Part shown: positions 14,498 to 20,826 of the stretch, piece by piece
Numbering within the stretch: the stretch's first letter is position 1
Layout of the letters: each line of letters begins with the position of its first letter
Origin: JAGOTT01 sp964450795
GTDB taxonomy: Bacteria; Patescibacteriota; Minisyncoccia; Moranbacterales; UBA1568
Length of the DNA stretch: 26,513 nucleotides
Assembly: GCA_964450795.1 (NCBI GenBank)
Contig: CAYVDI010000007.1
Location: 1 to 26,513, forward strand
Direction of reading: 5' to 3'
The notes under the pieces: generated by a model
The model's input: the letters and a program-made list of their open reading frames with translations, nothing else
Told to the model about the DNA's origin: nothing
Database searches by the model: none
Translations under genes and position numbers: made by a program

Positions 14498-17137
14498 ATG
14501 GATTTCCTCAAGAAGATCTTCGGATCGAACGAACGGGTTGTTGAAAAACTTCAGCCGACAGTCGACCGCGTGAACACGTTCTCGGCGGATATCGAGAAAC
14601 TTTCCGATGAGGAGCTCCGCGCGAAGACGGACGAGTTCCGGAAACGGCTCGCGGCAGGCGAGACGGAAGATGATATCCTGCCGGAGGCATTCGCAGTGGT
14701 ACGCGAAGGAGCGAAGCGGGTCATCGGCGAACGGCACTATGATGTACAGCTTCTCGGTGGTGTCGTGCTGCATCAGGGGAAGATCGCCGAAATGAAGACC
14801 GGTGAGGGGAAGACGCTCACTTCGACGCTTTCGGTGTATCTCAACGCGCTTTCTGGGAAAGGGGTCCATGTCGTTACCGTGAACGACTATCTCGCGAAGC
14901 GCGACGCGAACTGGATGGGGCGCGTCTATCATTTCCTCGGGCTGACGACTTCGTGCATCCTCCAGCAGACGACCTCGTTCCGGTTCGAGCCGAACGTGTC
15001 CGACGCGGACGCGGTGTCGGTCGAGATGGAAAACCTCGTGCCGATTTCCCGCCGAGAGGCCTATGCGACGGACATCACCTATGGGACGAACAATGAGTTC
15101 GGTTTCGACTACCTCCGCGACAACATGGTCGGGAGCCTCGAGGAGATGGTGCAACGGAGCTTACACTACGCGATCGTCGACGAGGTGGACTCGATCCTGA
15201 TCGACGAGGCACGCACGCCGCTCATCATCTCCGCTCCTGATTCGGAATCGACGAAGTTGTATGAGCGGTTCGCGCGCATCGTCCCGCAGCTTTCGGCGGA
15301 AACGGATTATGTCGTCGACGAGAAATTCAAATCGGTCACGCTCACGGATGAGGGCATCGGTCGTGTCGAGAAACTTCTCGGCATGGAGAATCTCTATGAG
15401 CAGGGAAATATCCAGTACGTGCATCATCTCGAACAGTCGCTCAAAGCGACGATCATCTTTCAGAAAGATCGCGACTATGTGGTGCGCGACGGCGAAGTGC
15501 TCATCGTGGACGATTTCACCGGGCGTATCATGTACGGACGCCGGTACAGCGAGGGGCTTCATCAGGCGATCGAGGCGAAAGAGGGTGTCGCGGTTCAACG
15601 CGAATCGCGGACGCTTGCGACGATCACCTTCCAGAACTATTTCCGCCTGTATGAGAAGCTCGGCGGCATGACCGGAACGGCAACGACCTCCGCGGAGGAA
15701 TTCGCGAAGGTATACAAGCTCGACGTGGTCGAGGTTCCGACGAACAAGAAGACGATCCGGCGCGACTTTCCGGATATCATCTACAAGACCGAGGAGATGA
15801 AGCTCCGGAAGATCGCGGAGCGGATCAAGGAGATCCATGCGACCGGACAGCCGGTCCTCGTCGGGACGATCGCCATCGAGAAATCGGAATTTCTCTCCGC
15901 ACTTCTCGCAAACGACGGCATCCCGCACAAGGTGCTGAACGCTAAGCATCATGAACAGGAAGCGTCCATCATCGCGGGTGCGGGTCAGAAGGATGCGGTC
16001 ACGATCGCCACGAACATGGCGGGTCGCGGGACCGATATCAAGCTGGGCGAGGGGGTGAGGGAACTCGGCGGACTCTTCATCATCGGCACGGAACGGCACG
16101 AGGCGCGGCGCATCGACAACCAGCTTCGCGGACGCGCCGGACGGCAGGGCGATCCGGGCTCGACGCAGTTCTTCATTTCGCTCGAGGACGAGCTCATGCG
16201 GCGGTTCGGCGGTGACAAGCTCAAATCCATGATGACCACGATGGGGCTTCCCGATGAGGAGCCGATCGAAAGCGGGGCCATCGCGAAGATGATCGAAGGG
16301 GCGCAGACGAAGATCGAAGGCTTCAACTTCGATATCCGCAAGCACGTTCTCGACTACGACGATGTCATGAACAAACAGCGTGAGGTGGTCTATCGAAGGC
16401 GGAGGGAAACGCTCGAATCATCGGATATCCGCGGACTCACGCTTTCGCTCATCGAAGAGGAATTCGAGAAGATGATTTCGTTCCATACGGCTTCGGAAGA
16501 GTCGGAGTGGGGTGTGACCGAGATGTCGGCCGATACGAACGAGCTCTTTCCGACGCTTGATACCGAGGTCATCGTGAAGAAGCTCGAATCGATACGCGAT
16601 GATCGGGCGAAGGACGAGCACGAGAAGAAGACGCTCATCAAGGAGTATCTTCTCGGCGAGGCGAAGCGGATGCTTGCGGCGAAGGAAACCGTCATCGGCG
16701 AGGTGTGGGATCGGGTTCAGCGCATGCTGTATCTTCAGTCGATCGACCAGCTCTGGATGAATCACCTCGATGAGATCGAATATCTCCGTCAGGGAATCGG
16801 GCTTCGCGGGTACGGGCAGAAGGATCCGCTCGTCGAATACAAGCGTGAGGCATATAACCTGTTTGTCGGACTTCTCGACGCGATGCGGAAAACATATCTT
16901 CTGACCGTGCTCAAGCTCGAACCGGCGGCTGGGTCCCCGACTCAGACGCAGCGGCAGATGGTCTTCTCGGGTGCGTCCGACACGGCTCCGCAGTTCGGTG
17001 CCGCGCAGGAACAGGCCGGTGCGGACAAGGGTGATGCTCCGAAGCAGGAGCCGCTTCACGCCGCGCAGGCTCCCGGTCGCAACGATCCCTGTCCTTGTGG
17101 ATCCGGAAAGAAATACAAGAAGTGTCATGGGGCGTGA
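14498..17137 (+). CDS. secA: Preprotein translocase ATPase SecA
   Basis: 879 residues from the ATG at 14498. SecA drives secretory proteins through SecYEG with ATP. Visible: Walker A MKTGEGKT (99-106), a preprotein cross-linking region after it, Walker B-type VDEVDSILIDEARTP (227-241), and second motor-domain motifs TNMAGRGTDIKLGEG and QLRGRAGRQGDPGSTQFFIS. The helical scaffold region contains HVLDYDDVMNKQREVVY, and the wing/scaffold carries YLRQGIGLRGYGQKDPLVEY. A Gln/Ala-rich linker leads to the C-terminal zinc tail with CPCGSGKKYKKCH (Cys865, Cys867, Cys876, His877), which binds SecB or ribosomes in other bacteria. Monocistronic by its own promoter and the upstream terminator. No SecY or SecB is in the window. 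Confidence 0.98.
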   Translation: MDFLKKIFGSNERVVEKLQPTVDRVNTFSADIEKLSDEELRAKTDEFRKRLAAGETEDDILPEAFAVVREGAKRVIGERHYDVQLLGGVVLHQGKIAEMKTGEGKTLTSTLSVYLNALSGKGVHVVTVNDYLAKRDANWMGRVYHFLGLTTSCILQQTTSFRFEPNVSDADAVSVEMENLVPISRREAYATDITYGTNNEFGFDYLRDNMVGSLEEMVQRSLHYAIVDEVDSILIDEARTPLIISAPDSESTKLYERFARIVPQLSAETDYVVDEKFKSVTLTDEGIGRVEKLLGMENLYEQGNIQYVHHLEQSLKATIIFQKDRDYVVRDGEVLIVDDFTGRIMYGRRYSEGLHQAIEAKEGVAVQRESRTLATITFQNYFRLYEKLGGMTGTATTSAEEFAKVYKLDVVEVPTNKKTIRRDFPDIIYKTEEMKLRKIAERIKEIHATGQPVLVGTIAIEKSEFLSALLANDGIPHKVLNAKHHEQEASIIAGAGQKDAVTIATNMAGRGTDIKLGEGVRELGGLFIIGTERHEARRIDNQLRGRAGRQGDPGSTQFFISLEDELMRRFGGDKLKSMMTTMGLPDEEPIESGAIAKMIEGAQTKIEGFNFDIRKHVLDYDDVMNKQREVVYRRRRETLESSDIRGLTLSLIEEEFEKMISFHTASEESEWGVTEMSADTNELFPTLDTEVIVKKLESIRDDRAKDEHEKKTLIKEYLLGEAKRMLAAKETVIGEVWDRVQRMLYLQSIDQLWMNHLDEIEYLRQGIGLRGYGQKDPLVEYKREAYNLFVGLLDAMRKTYLLTVLKLEPAAGSPTQTQRQMVFSGASDTAPQFGAAQEQAGADKGDAPKQEPLHAAQAPGRNDPCPCGSGKKYKKCHGA

Positions 17138-17193
17138 TGGAGAGTCATTCCATAACAAGGAGGAGAGGAACAAGAAACGAACCTTAAAGTGAT

Positions 17194-17676
17194 ATGTATC
17201 CGGAATCGAGCAAGGGACTGAATAGGGAAACGGACAAGGCAGTGTATTTCTTTACGCCGGCGTTTCATCCGTTCGACAACTTTTCCGCGCATCGCGTTAC
17301 ATTGTGGGGGAAAGAATTTCCGACTGCGGAACACGCTTTCCAATGGAAAAAGTTCTTTGTGGCGGAACCGGAGAGTGCTGAGCGGATCTTTTATGCCGCA
17401 AGTCCTCATATCGTGAAAGAGATTTCCGATGCGAACAGACATCTGCAACCGGATGACTGGTCGGATCGGAGGGTCTCGGTCATGAGGGAGATCCTTTCGG
17501 CGAAAGTGGCACAGCATGAAGACGTGAGGGAGCTCCTCCGAAAAACGGGGAATCGCGAAATCATCGAAAATTCCCCGGTGGATTCGTTTTGGGGAGTTGG
17601 GCCGGATGGAAACGGAGAAAACGTGGTTGGAAAGATATTTATGGAAATACGGGATTCGTTGACAGTGAAGAGGTGA
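17194..17676 (+). CDS. NADAR / YbiA-type N-glycosidase family protein
   Basis: 160 residues, usual size. NADAR domain (DUF1768) hallmarks: FHPFDNFSAH (25-34), FPTAEHAFQ (42-50) with the conserved Glu46, and DSFWGVGPDGNGENVVGK (130-147). Known members either cleave early riboflavin intermediates (YbiA-like) or remove ADP-ribose from nucleic acid, and they also occur beside DarT-type toxins. Which activity applies here cannot be read. No toxin gene is adjacent. The gene is AT-richer than secA before it and begins a run of nucleotide-handling genes, which fits a house-cleaning role. The purine-rich AAGGAGGAGAGG at 17157-17168 is too far (about 25 bases) to serve this ATG. Confidence 0.87.
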   Translation: MYPESSKGLNRETDKAVYFFTPAFHPFDNFSAHRVTLWGKEFPTAEHAFQWKKFFVAEPESAERIFYAASPHIVKEISDANRHLQPDDWSDRRVSVMREILSAKVAQHEDVRELLRKTGNREIIENSPVDSFWGVGPDGNGENVVGKIFMEIRDSLTVKR

Positions 17677-17699
17677 TAAGTGATTGGTTTGGAAATGAT

Positions 17700-18344
17700 A
17701 TGAAAATCACGAAATTTGGGCATTGTTGTATGTTGGTGGAAGTCGGAAAAACTCGGGTATTGCTCGATCCGGGAAACTATAACGAAGCACCAGATGTTGA
17801 AGAAATTGACGCGCTTCTCCTGACCCATGAGCATGCGGATCATTGCCATATCGAATCGGTAAAGACGGTTCTTGAAAAAAATCCGAGAATGCGCGTTATC
17901 ACGCATCAGGGCGTCGGAAAGATATTGGATGACGCAGGAATTCCTTATGAGCTCATCGGCGATGGAGACCGGACGGATGTCAGTGGGGTATCCGTGCAGA
18001 GTTTCGGGAGTACGCATGCGTGCATCCATGATGACTTGCCTCCGGTTCAAAATACGGGATTCCTTCTCGACGAGAAATTCTTTTATCCCGGTGATGCGCT
18101 TCATGATCCTGGAAAACTCGTTGAAATCCTTGCACTCCCGGTCGCTGGTCCGTGGGTGAAGCTTGGGGAAGCCATCGAATATGCAAAAGCGATCAAACCG
18201 AAATTCGTTTTTCCGGTTCACGATGGCATGCTCCGGCAGTCCGATCCGTACTTCACGCCGACGCGTCGCATACCGAAACTGCTCCTCGAGCCGCTTGGTA
18301 TCGAATACATCGACATGACTGAGGGATCAGTCCACGAGTTTTAG
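17700..18344 (+). CDS. Metallo-beta-lactamase-fold hydrolase (UlaG-like)
   Basis: 214 residues from the ATG at 17700. The open frame reaches back to 17589, but that part is antiparallel in style to the preceding gene and lacks the fold. It begins MKITKFGHCCMLVE, typical of the UlaG/YtnP-type branch. Metal ligands: THEHADHC with His43, His45, Asp47 and His48, then STHACIHDD, FFYPGDALHDP (metal-bridging Asp) and FVFPVHDGM (final His). These enzymes hydrolyse phosphoester or lactone bonds, and the substrate is unknown. GC is low (one sampled 60-base line is 40%). It starts 23 bases after the NADAR stop. Confidence 0.86.
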   Translation: MKITKFGHCCMLVEVGKTRVLLDPGNYNEAPDVEEIDALLLTHEHADHCHIESVKTVLEKNPRMRVITHQGVGKILDDAGIPYELIGDGDRTDVSGVSVQSFGSTHACIHDDLPPVQNTGFLLDEKFFYPGDALHDPGKLVEILALPVAGPWVKLGEAIEYAKAIKPKFVFPVHDGMLRQSDPYFTPTRRIPKLLLEPLGIEYIDMTEGSVHEF

Positions 18345-18352
18345 CCGCTTTT

Positions 18353-18760
18353 ATGGAACAAAAGAAGTTTTACGCGGGAGGATTTCTTTATAACCCGAAA
18401 ACCAATTCGGTGCTTTTGCATAAGCGTGATGGAAACACGAACATAAATCCGAACAAGTGGGCGTTTTTCGGGGGACTGAACGAGGGCGAAGAATCTCCGG
18501 TTGAAACATTCGTCCGCGAAATCCATGAGGAACTGGGTATGGTCATTTCGCCGGTCGAAGTAAAGCCGCTTTGTGATTATCTTAATCAGGAGCTTGGAAC
18601 GTACCGATACGTGTTCTTTATTGAGAGCGAAATAAAGGAATCGGAAATAGTTCTTGGAGAAGGTGCTGGATTTGAGTGGGTTCCCGTTGAAAAAGTCTTC
18701 GGATACGATCTTACGGAGAAAACGAAAGAAGATTTGCTTGTATTTATGAATTCATTATGA
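18353..18760 (+). CDS. Nudix hydrolase
   Basis: 135 residues. The Nudix box is complete at 41-63: G41, E47, then REIHEELGM with R55, E56, E59 and E60, matching GX5EX7REUXEEXGU. It would cleave a nucleoside diphosphate linked to another group. The substrate is not predictable: there is no SQPWPFPxS or other subclass motif. The NKWAFFGGLNEGEE opening resembles general NTP-cleaning members. It is AT-rich like the two genes before it. The last four bases (ATGA) overlap the next gene, so translation is probably coupled. Confidence 0.9.
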   Translation: MEQKKFYAGGFLYNPKTNSVLLHKRDGNTNINPNKWAFFGGLNEGEESPVETFVREIHEELGMVISPVEVKPLCDYLNQELGTYRYVFFIESEIKESEIVLGEGAGFEWVPVEKVFGYDLTEKTKEDLLVFMNSL

Positions 18761-19224
18761 AAAAAATTCTCACATTGTGTCTGGCGACGAAGGAGGGGAG
18801 GATCCTGCTTGGGATGAAGAAGCGTGGGTTCGGGATGGGGCGGTGGAACGGGTTCGGCGGCAAGGTCGAGCCCGGCGAGACGATCGTCGATGCGGCGAAG
18901 CGGGAAATGCTTGAGGAGTGCGGCGTCTCGATAGAAAAGATGGAGCAGGTCGGCGTCCATGAATTCGAGTTCGATTCCAAACAGGGAGATATTCTCGAGG
19001 TGCATGTGTTCCGAGTGGACGAGTTTTCAGGCGAGCCGGAAGAAACCGAGGAAATGAAACCGGAATGGTTCGCGTTCGCTGACATCCCGTATGATCGTAT
19101 GTGGCCGGATGATATCCATTGGCTTCCGCTCTTTCTCGAGGGGAAAAAGTTCCGAACGAAATTCCTCTTCGGTGAGGGCGATGTCGTTTTGGAGCAGAAC
19201 ATTCAGATAGTCGAAACGATCTGA
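18757..19224 (+). CDS. MTH1-like Nudix hydrolase (probable oxidised purine dNTP diphosphatase)
   Basis: 155 residues, close to the 156 of human MTH1/NUDT1. Nudix box at 35-57: G35, E41, REMLEECGV with R49, E50, E53 and E54. The substrate-side sequence is strikingly MTH1-like: MKKRGFGMGRWNGFGGKVEP (20-39), FEFD, DILEVHVFRVDEF, then MWPDD (115-119). The Trp and paired Asp in MWPDD correspond to human Trp117, Asp119 and Asp120, which read the oxidised base. The inferred role is hydrolysis of 8-oxo-dGTP or 2-hydroxy-dATP to monophosphate. GC is high, unlike the Nudix gene it overlaps. Confidence 0.92.
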   Translation: MKKILTLCLATKEGRILLGMKKRGFGMGRWNGFGGKVEPGETIVDAAKREMLEECGVSIEKMEQVGVHEFEFDSKQGDILEVHVFRVDEFSGEPEETEEMKPEWFAFADIPYDRMWPDDIHWLPLFLEGKKFRTKFLFGEGDVVLEQNIQIVETI

Positions 19225-19229
19225 ACCCT

Positions 19230-19733
19230 ATGCGCGTTCTCGATCCGAGTCAGGGCGAACAATGGATGCACGCGGCGACGGAAGAGGCGCGCAAGGCGAC
19301 GTGCGAACGTGGCAAAGGTGGCACTGTCATCGTGAAGGATGGCGAGATAATTGGCCGGGGCTACAATGCACCGCCACTGGGCGATGAACGGAACCGCAAA
19401 TGCGGCATTGAAATGCCTCGGTATCCGAAACTGAAACAGAAATCAGACCGGACCTGCTGTATCCATGCGGAATGGCGCGCGATCATGGATGCGCTCCGGA
19501 ATCATCCGGACAAAATCATCGGGTCACAGTTGTTCTTCGCCGGCCTGGACGAATCTGGGGCTATGCGGAAGTCCGGAAAGCCCTATTGCACCGTCTGCAG
19601 TCGGCTCGCGCTCGATGCCGGTATCGTGGAATTTGTCCTCTGGCACGAGAGCGGTATCACCGCCTATCCGACCGACGAGTATAATGACTTTTCATATCGG
19701 TTTTTCGAGGAGGAAAAAATCTTTGAAAAATGA
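19230..19733 (+). CDS. Zinc-dependent CMP/dCMP deaminase family protein
   Basis: 167 residues. Cytidine-deaminase fold: CIHAEWRAI gives the zinc ligand His79 and proton-shuttle Glu81, and KPYCTVCSRLAL gives zinc ligands Cys120 and Cys123. Family members convert dCMP to dUMP or deaminate modified or free cytosine bases. The N-terminal AATEEARKATCERGKGGTVI and GRGYNAPP match the ComEB/dCMP-deaminase style. Extra cysteines at 76-77 are of unknown role. It starts five bases after the MTH1-like gene and is the last gene of the nucleotide run. A minus-strand terminator abuts its stop. Exact substrate is open. Confidence 0.85.
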   Translation: MRVLDPSQGEQWMHAATEEARKATCERGKGGTVIVKDGEIIGRGYNAPPLGDERNRKCGIEMPRYPKLKQKSDRTCCIHAEWRAIMDALRNHPDKIIGSQLFFAGLDESGAMRKSGKPYCTVCSRLALDAGIVEFVLWHESGITAYPTDEYNDFSYRFFEEEKIFEK

Positions 19734-19758
19734 AAAACCCCGGCGCGTTGCGTCGGGG
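19733..19758 (-). terminator. Intrinsic terminator of the 62-residue gene
   Basis: On the minus strand bases 19758-19751 pair with 19745-19738 (about eight pairs, C/G-rich), followed by TTTTT (19737-19733). It begins about 20 bases after the small gene's stop. The plus strand has no T tract here, so it works on the minus strand only. Confidence 0.8.
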
Positions 19759-19778
19759 GAAGGGGATGCCGTTGTTGT

Positions 19779-19967
19779 TCAGACAACCTTCACGATGCCG
19801 TCTTTGCTGTCGCCGGTGATGATGCGCTCGGTACTGCTGATGCCGTCGAAACTGCCGCAGGTGATGATGGTCTCGTCGCCGCTGACGTCTTCGACACCTC
19901 CTCGATGGATGATGCTGGGACCGGGACGCGGTGCCCAGTGGCGACCACCGGATGTGATGTTGCTCAT
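19779..19967 (-). CDS. 62-residue protein of three 15-residue repeats, function unknown
   Basis: Start fixed by AGGAGG (minus strand, 19978-19973) five bases before the ATG, a near-ideal ribosome-binding site. A terminator follows the stop. After MSNITSGGRHWAP the chain is three repeats of exactly 15 residues, at about 16-30, 31-45 and 46-60, in register at Ile19-Ile20, Ile34-Ile35 and Ile49-Ile50. Repeats 2 and 3 share the pattern IIT--S-DGI. This resembles a short beta-solenoid or an assembling peptide. A single Cys37. No signal peptide or TM helix. It lies downstream of a candidate small RNA on the same strand. I do not recognise a family. Confidence 0.72.
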   Translation of the reverse strand: MSNITSGGRHWAPRPGPSIIHRGGVEDVSGDETIITCGSFDGISSTERIITGDSKDGIVKVV

Positions 19968-20055
19968 GATGACCTCCTGTTCGGGAGTTTTTCAAGGAGC
20001 GATACGGTCTGCTCCGCCCGAGAAACGATATCGCCATTCCTCTTGCCCTCAGGAT

Positions 20056-20084
20056 ATGATATCTTTTCGGGAAAGGCAAATGAA
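20056..20084 (-). promoter_or_regulatory. Possible promoter for the 62-residue gene
   Basis: On the minus strand TTCATT (20084-20079) and TATCAT (20061-20056) with a 17-bp spacer. The -10 is good, the -35 weak (three of six). It would place the small protein on its own transcript right after the small-RNA terminator. Confidence 0.35.
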
Positions 20085-20150
20085 AAACCCCGGACTCTCA
20101 ACTTTTGCCGGGACGTTGCCACGGCGAAGCTGGGCGCATTGAGTACGGGG
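20083..20150 (-). terminator. Terminator of the candidate small RNA
   Basis: CCCCG (20150-20146, minus strand) pairs with CGGGG (20092-20088). The stem continues through ACTC/GAGT and AA/TT with one mismatch and a two-base bulge, ending in TTTTT. The AAATGAAAAACCCCGG core on the plus strand is the same as at the terminator of the 62-residue gene. Confidence 0.65.
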
Positions 20151-20251
20151 CTGAGGCGAGGAGGGTGAGGGATCCGGGGGAAAGTTGGAGGGATGGTTGA
20201 TGGAACGGGTTCGTTGCGAACCCCATTGCCCCGGAAGCCTGTCCTCCTCGC
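20083..20251 (-). ncRNA. Candidate structured small RNA, about 169 nt, class unknown
   Basis: The gene-free stretch 19968-20421 contains a complete transcription unit on the minus strand. A TATACT lies at 20263-20258, and the predicted 5' end is near 20251. A T tract at 20087-20083 follows a G/C stem. Helices (plus coordinates): 20243-20251 with 20156-20164 (nine perfect pairs, beginning at the predicted 5' end); 20229-20235 with 20173-20179 (seven pairs); 20217-20223 with 20207-20213 (seven pairs, three-base loop); and the terminator stem 20139-20150 with 20088-20101 (mismatch and bulge). The nested first three make one long irregular hairpin. The SRP core GGAAG...GCAGC and tmRNA or RNase P landmarks are not seen. 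6S-like RNA or a regulatory RNA remains possible. Confidence 0.6.
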
Positions 20252-20257
20252 AAGTAC

Positions 20258-20285
20258 AGTATATCAAAAAAGAAGACACAAGCAA
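20258..20285 (-). promoter_or_regulatory. Promoter of the candidate small RNA
   Basis: Minus strand TATACT (20263-20258, five of six) with TTGCTT (20285-20280, three of six) at a 16-bp spacing. The -10 is preceded by a T-rich run. Confidence 0.5.
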
Positions 20286-20351
20286 ATTTTTTCCGATGAT
20301 TTTCGTTTTTTGTCTTGGATAAAGGAGTTTTTCGATGGCGAGCACCATTCC

Positions 20352-20380
20352 TTCACAATACGCGTTTTCTGTCCTAGAAT
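20352..20380 (+). promoter_or_regulatory. Promoter of the hemerythrin-queA pair
   Basis: TTCACA (20352-20357, five of six) and TAGAAT (20375-20380, five of six) with a 17-bp spacer, 41 bases before the hemerythrin ATG. Confidence 0.78.
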
Positions 20381-20421
20381 GGGTTTTTGTGGGTAGCGAT
20401 AAAAAAGGATAACAAAAACGT

Positions 20422-20826
20422 ATGAAGCTTGCATGGAAGGACGAATATGACCTCGGGATAGCGTCGATCGATGCCCAACATCGGAATATCATCGGGATCA
20501 TAAACGATCTGACCGACCTGATGGAGCGTGGTGTATCCGGTGACGGCATATCCGAGGCGGTATCGAAAATGCGTCGATATGCCGAGGAGCATCTCGCCTA
20601 TGAGGAGAATCTCTTTTCGCGTTGCGGGTACGCGGAGACGGATGAGCATCGGGAGGAACACGATGTGTTCCGCGAGACGATCGAGGAGTTCCATGCTCGA
20701 TCGAAGCGGAGCGATCCGGTCGTCGCGATCGAGATGCTGGGGTATCTCGAGGGGTGGCTCTTGAAGCACATACTCGTGACGGATCGAAAATACGTCGAGA
20801 CATTCAGGATTCATGACATACGATGA
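20422..20826 (+). CDS. Bacteriohemerythrin
   Basis: 134 residues, a single hemerythrin domain. All di-iron ligands are visible: His20 in IDAQHRN, His57 and Glu61 in HLAYEENLF, His76 and His80 in HREEH, and His116 and Asp121 in HILVTDRKY. The family binds O2 reversibly at a non-heme di-iron site in a four-helix bundle. Proposed roles are oxygen storage, sensing or detoxification, which would suit a fermenter meeting traces of oxygen. AAGGA lies about 13 bases before the ATG. The stop overlaps the queA start by four bases (ATGA), with a promoter upstream of both. Confidence 0.95.
   Translation: MKLAWKDEYDLGIASIDAQHRNIIGIINDLTDLMERGVSGDGISEAVSKMRRYAEEHLAYEENLFSRCGYAETDEHREEHDVFRETIEEFHARSKRSDPVVAIEMLGYLEGWLLKHILVTDRKYVETFRIHDIR

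Noticed and set aside
17659..17687. TTGACA near the end of the NADAR gene as a promoter for the MBL gene
   Set aside because: The hexamer is perfect, but the sequence 17 bp on is GATTGG, with no -10 at 15-19 bp.
20101..20226. 42-codon frame inside the candidate small RNA (minus strand, ATG at 20226)
   Set aside because: The GAGGAGG upstream is about 17 bases away and locked in the nine-pair helix. The peptide has no recognisable feature, and a frame of this length is common in GC-rich DNA.
20083..20251. Identification of the small RNA as SRP RNA, tmRNA or RNase P RNA
   Set aside because: The conserved SRP tetraloop region (GGAAG with GCAGC), a tRNA-like 3' CCA end and the RNase P P4 sequences could not be found on the strand, and the length does not suit RNase P.
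19957..20421. Plus-strand frames across the intergenic island (for example 20193-20396)
   Set aside because: No ribosome-binding site, odd composition, and they overlap the minus-strand promoter and helices.
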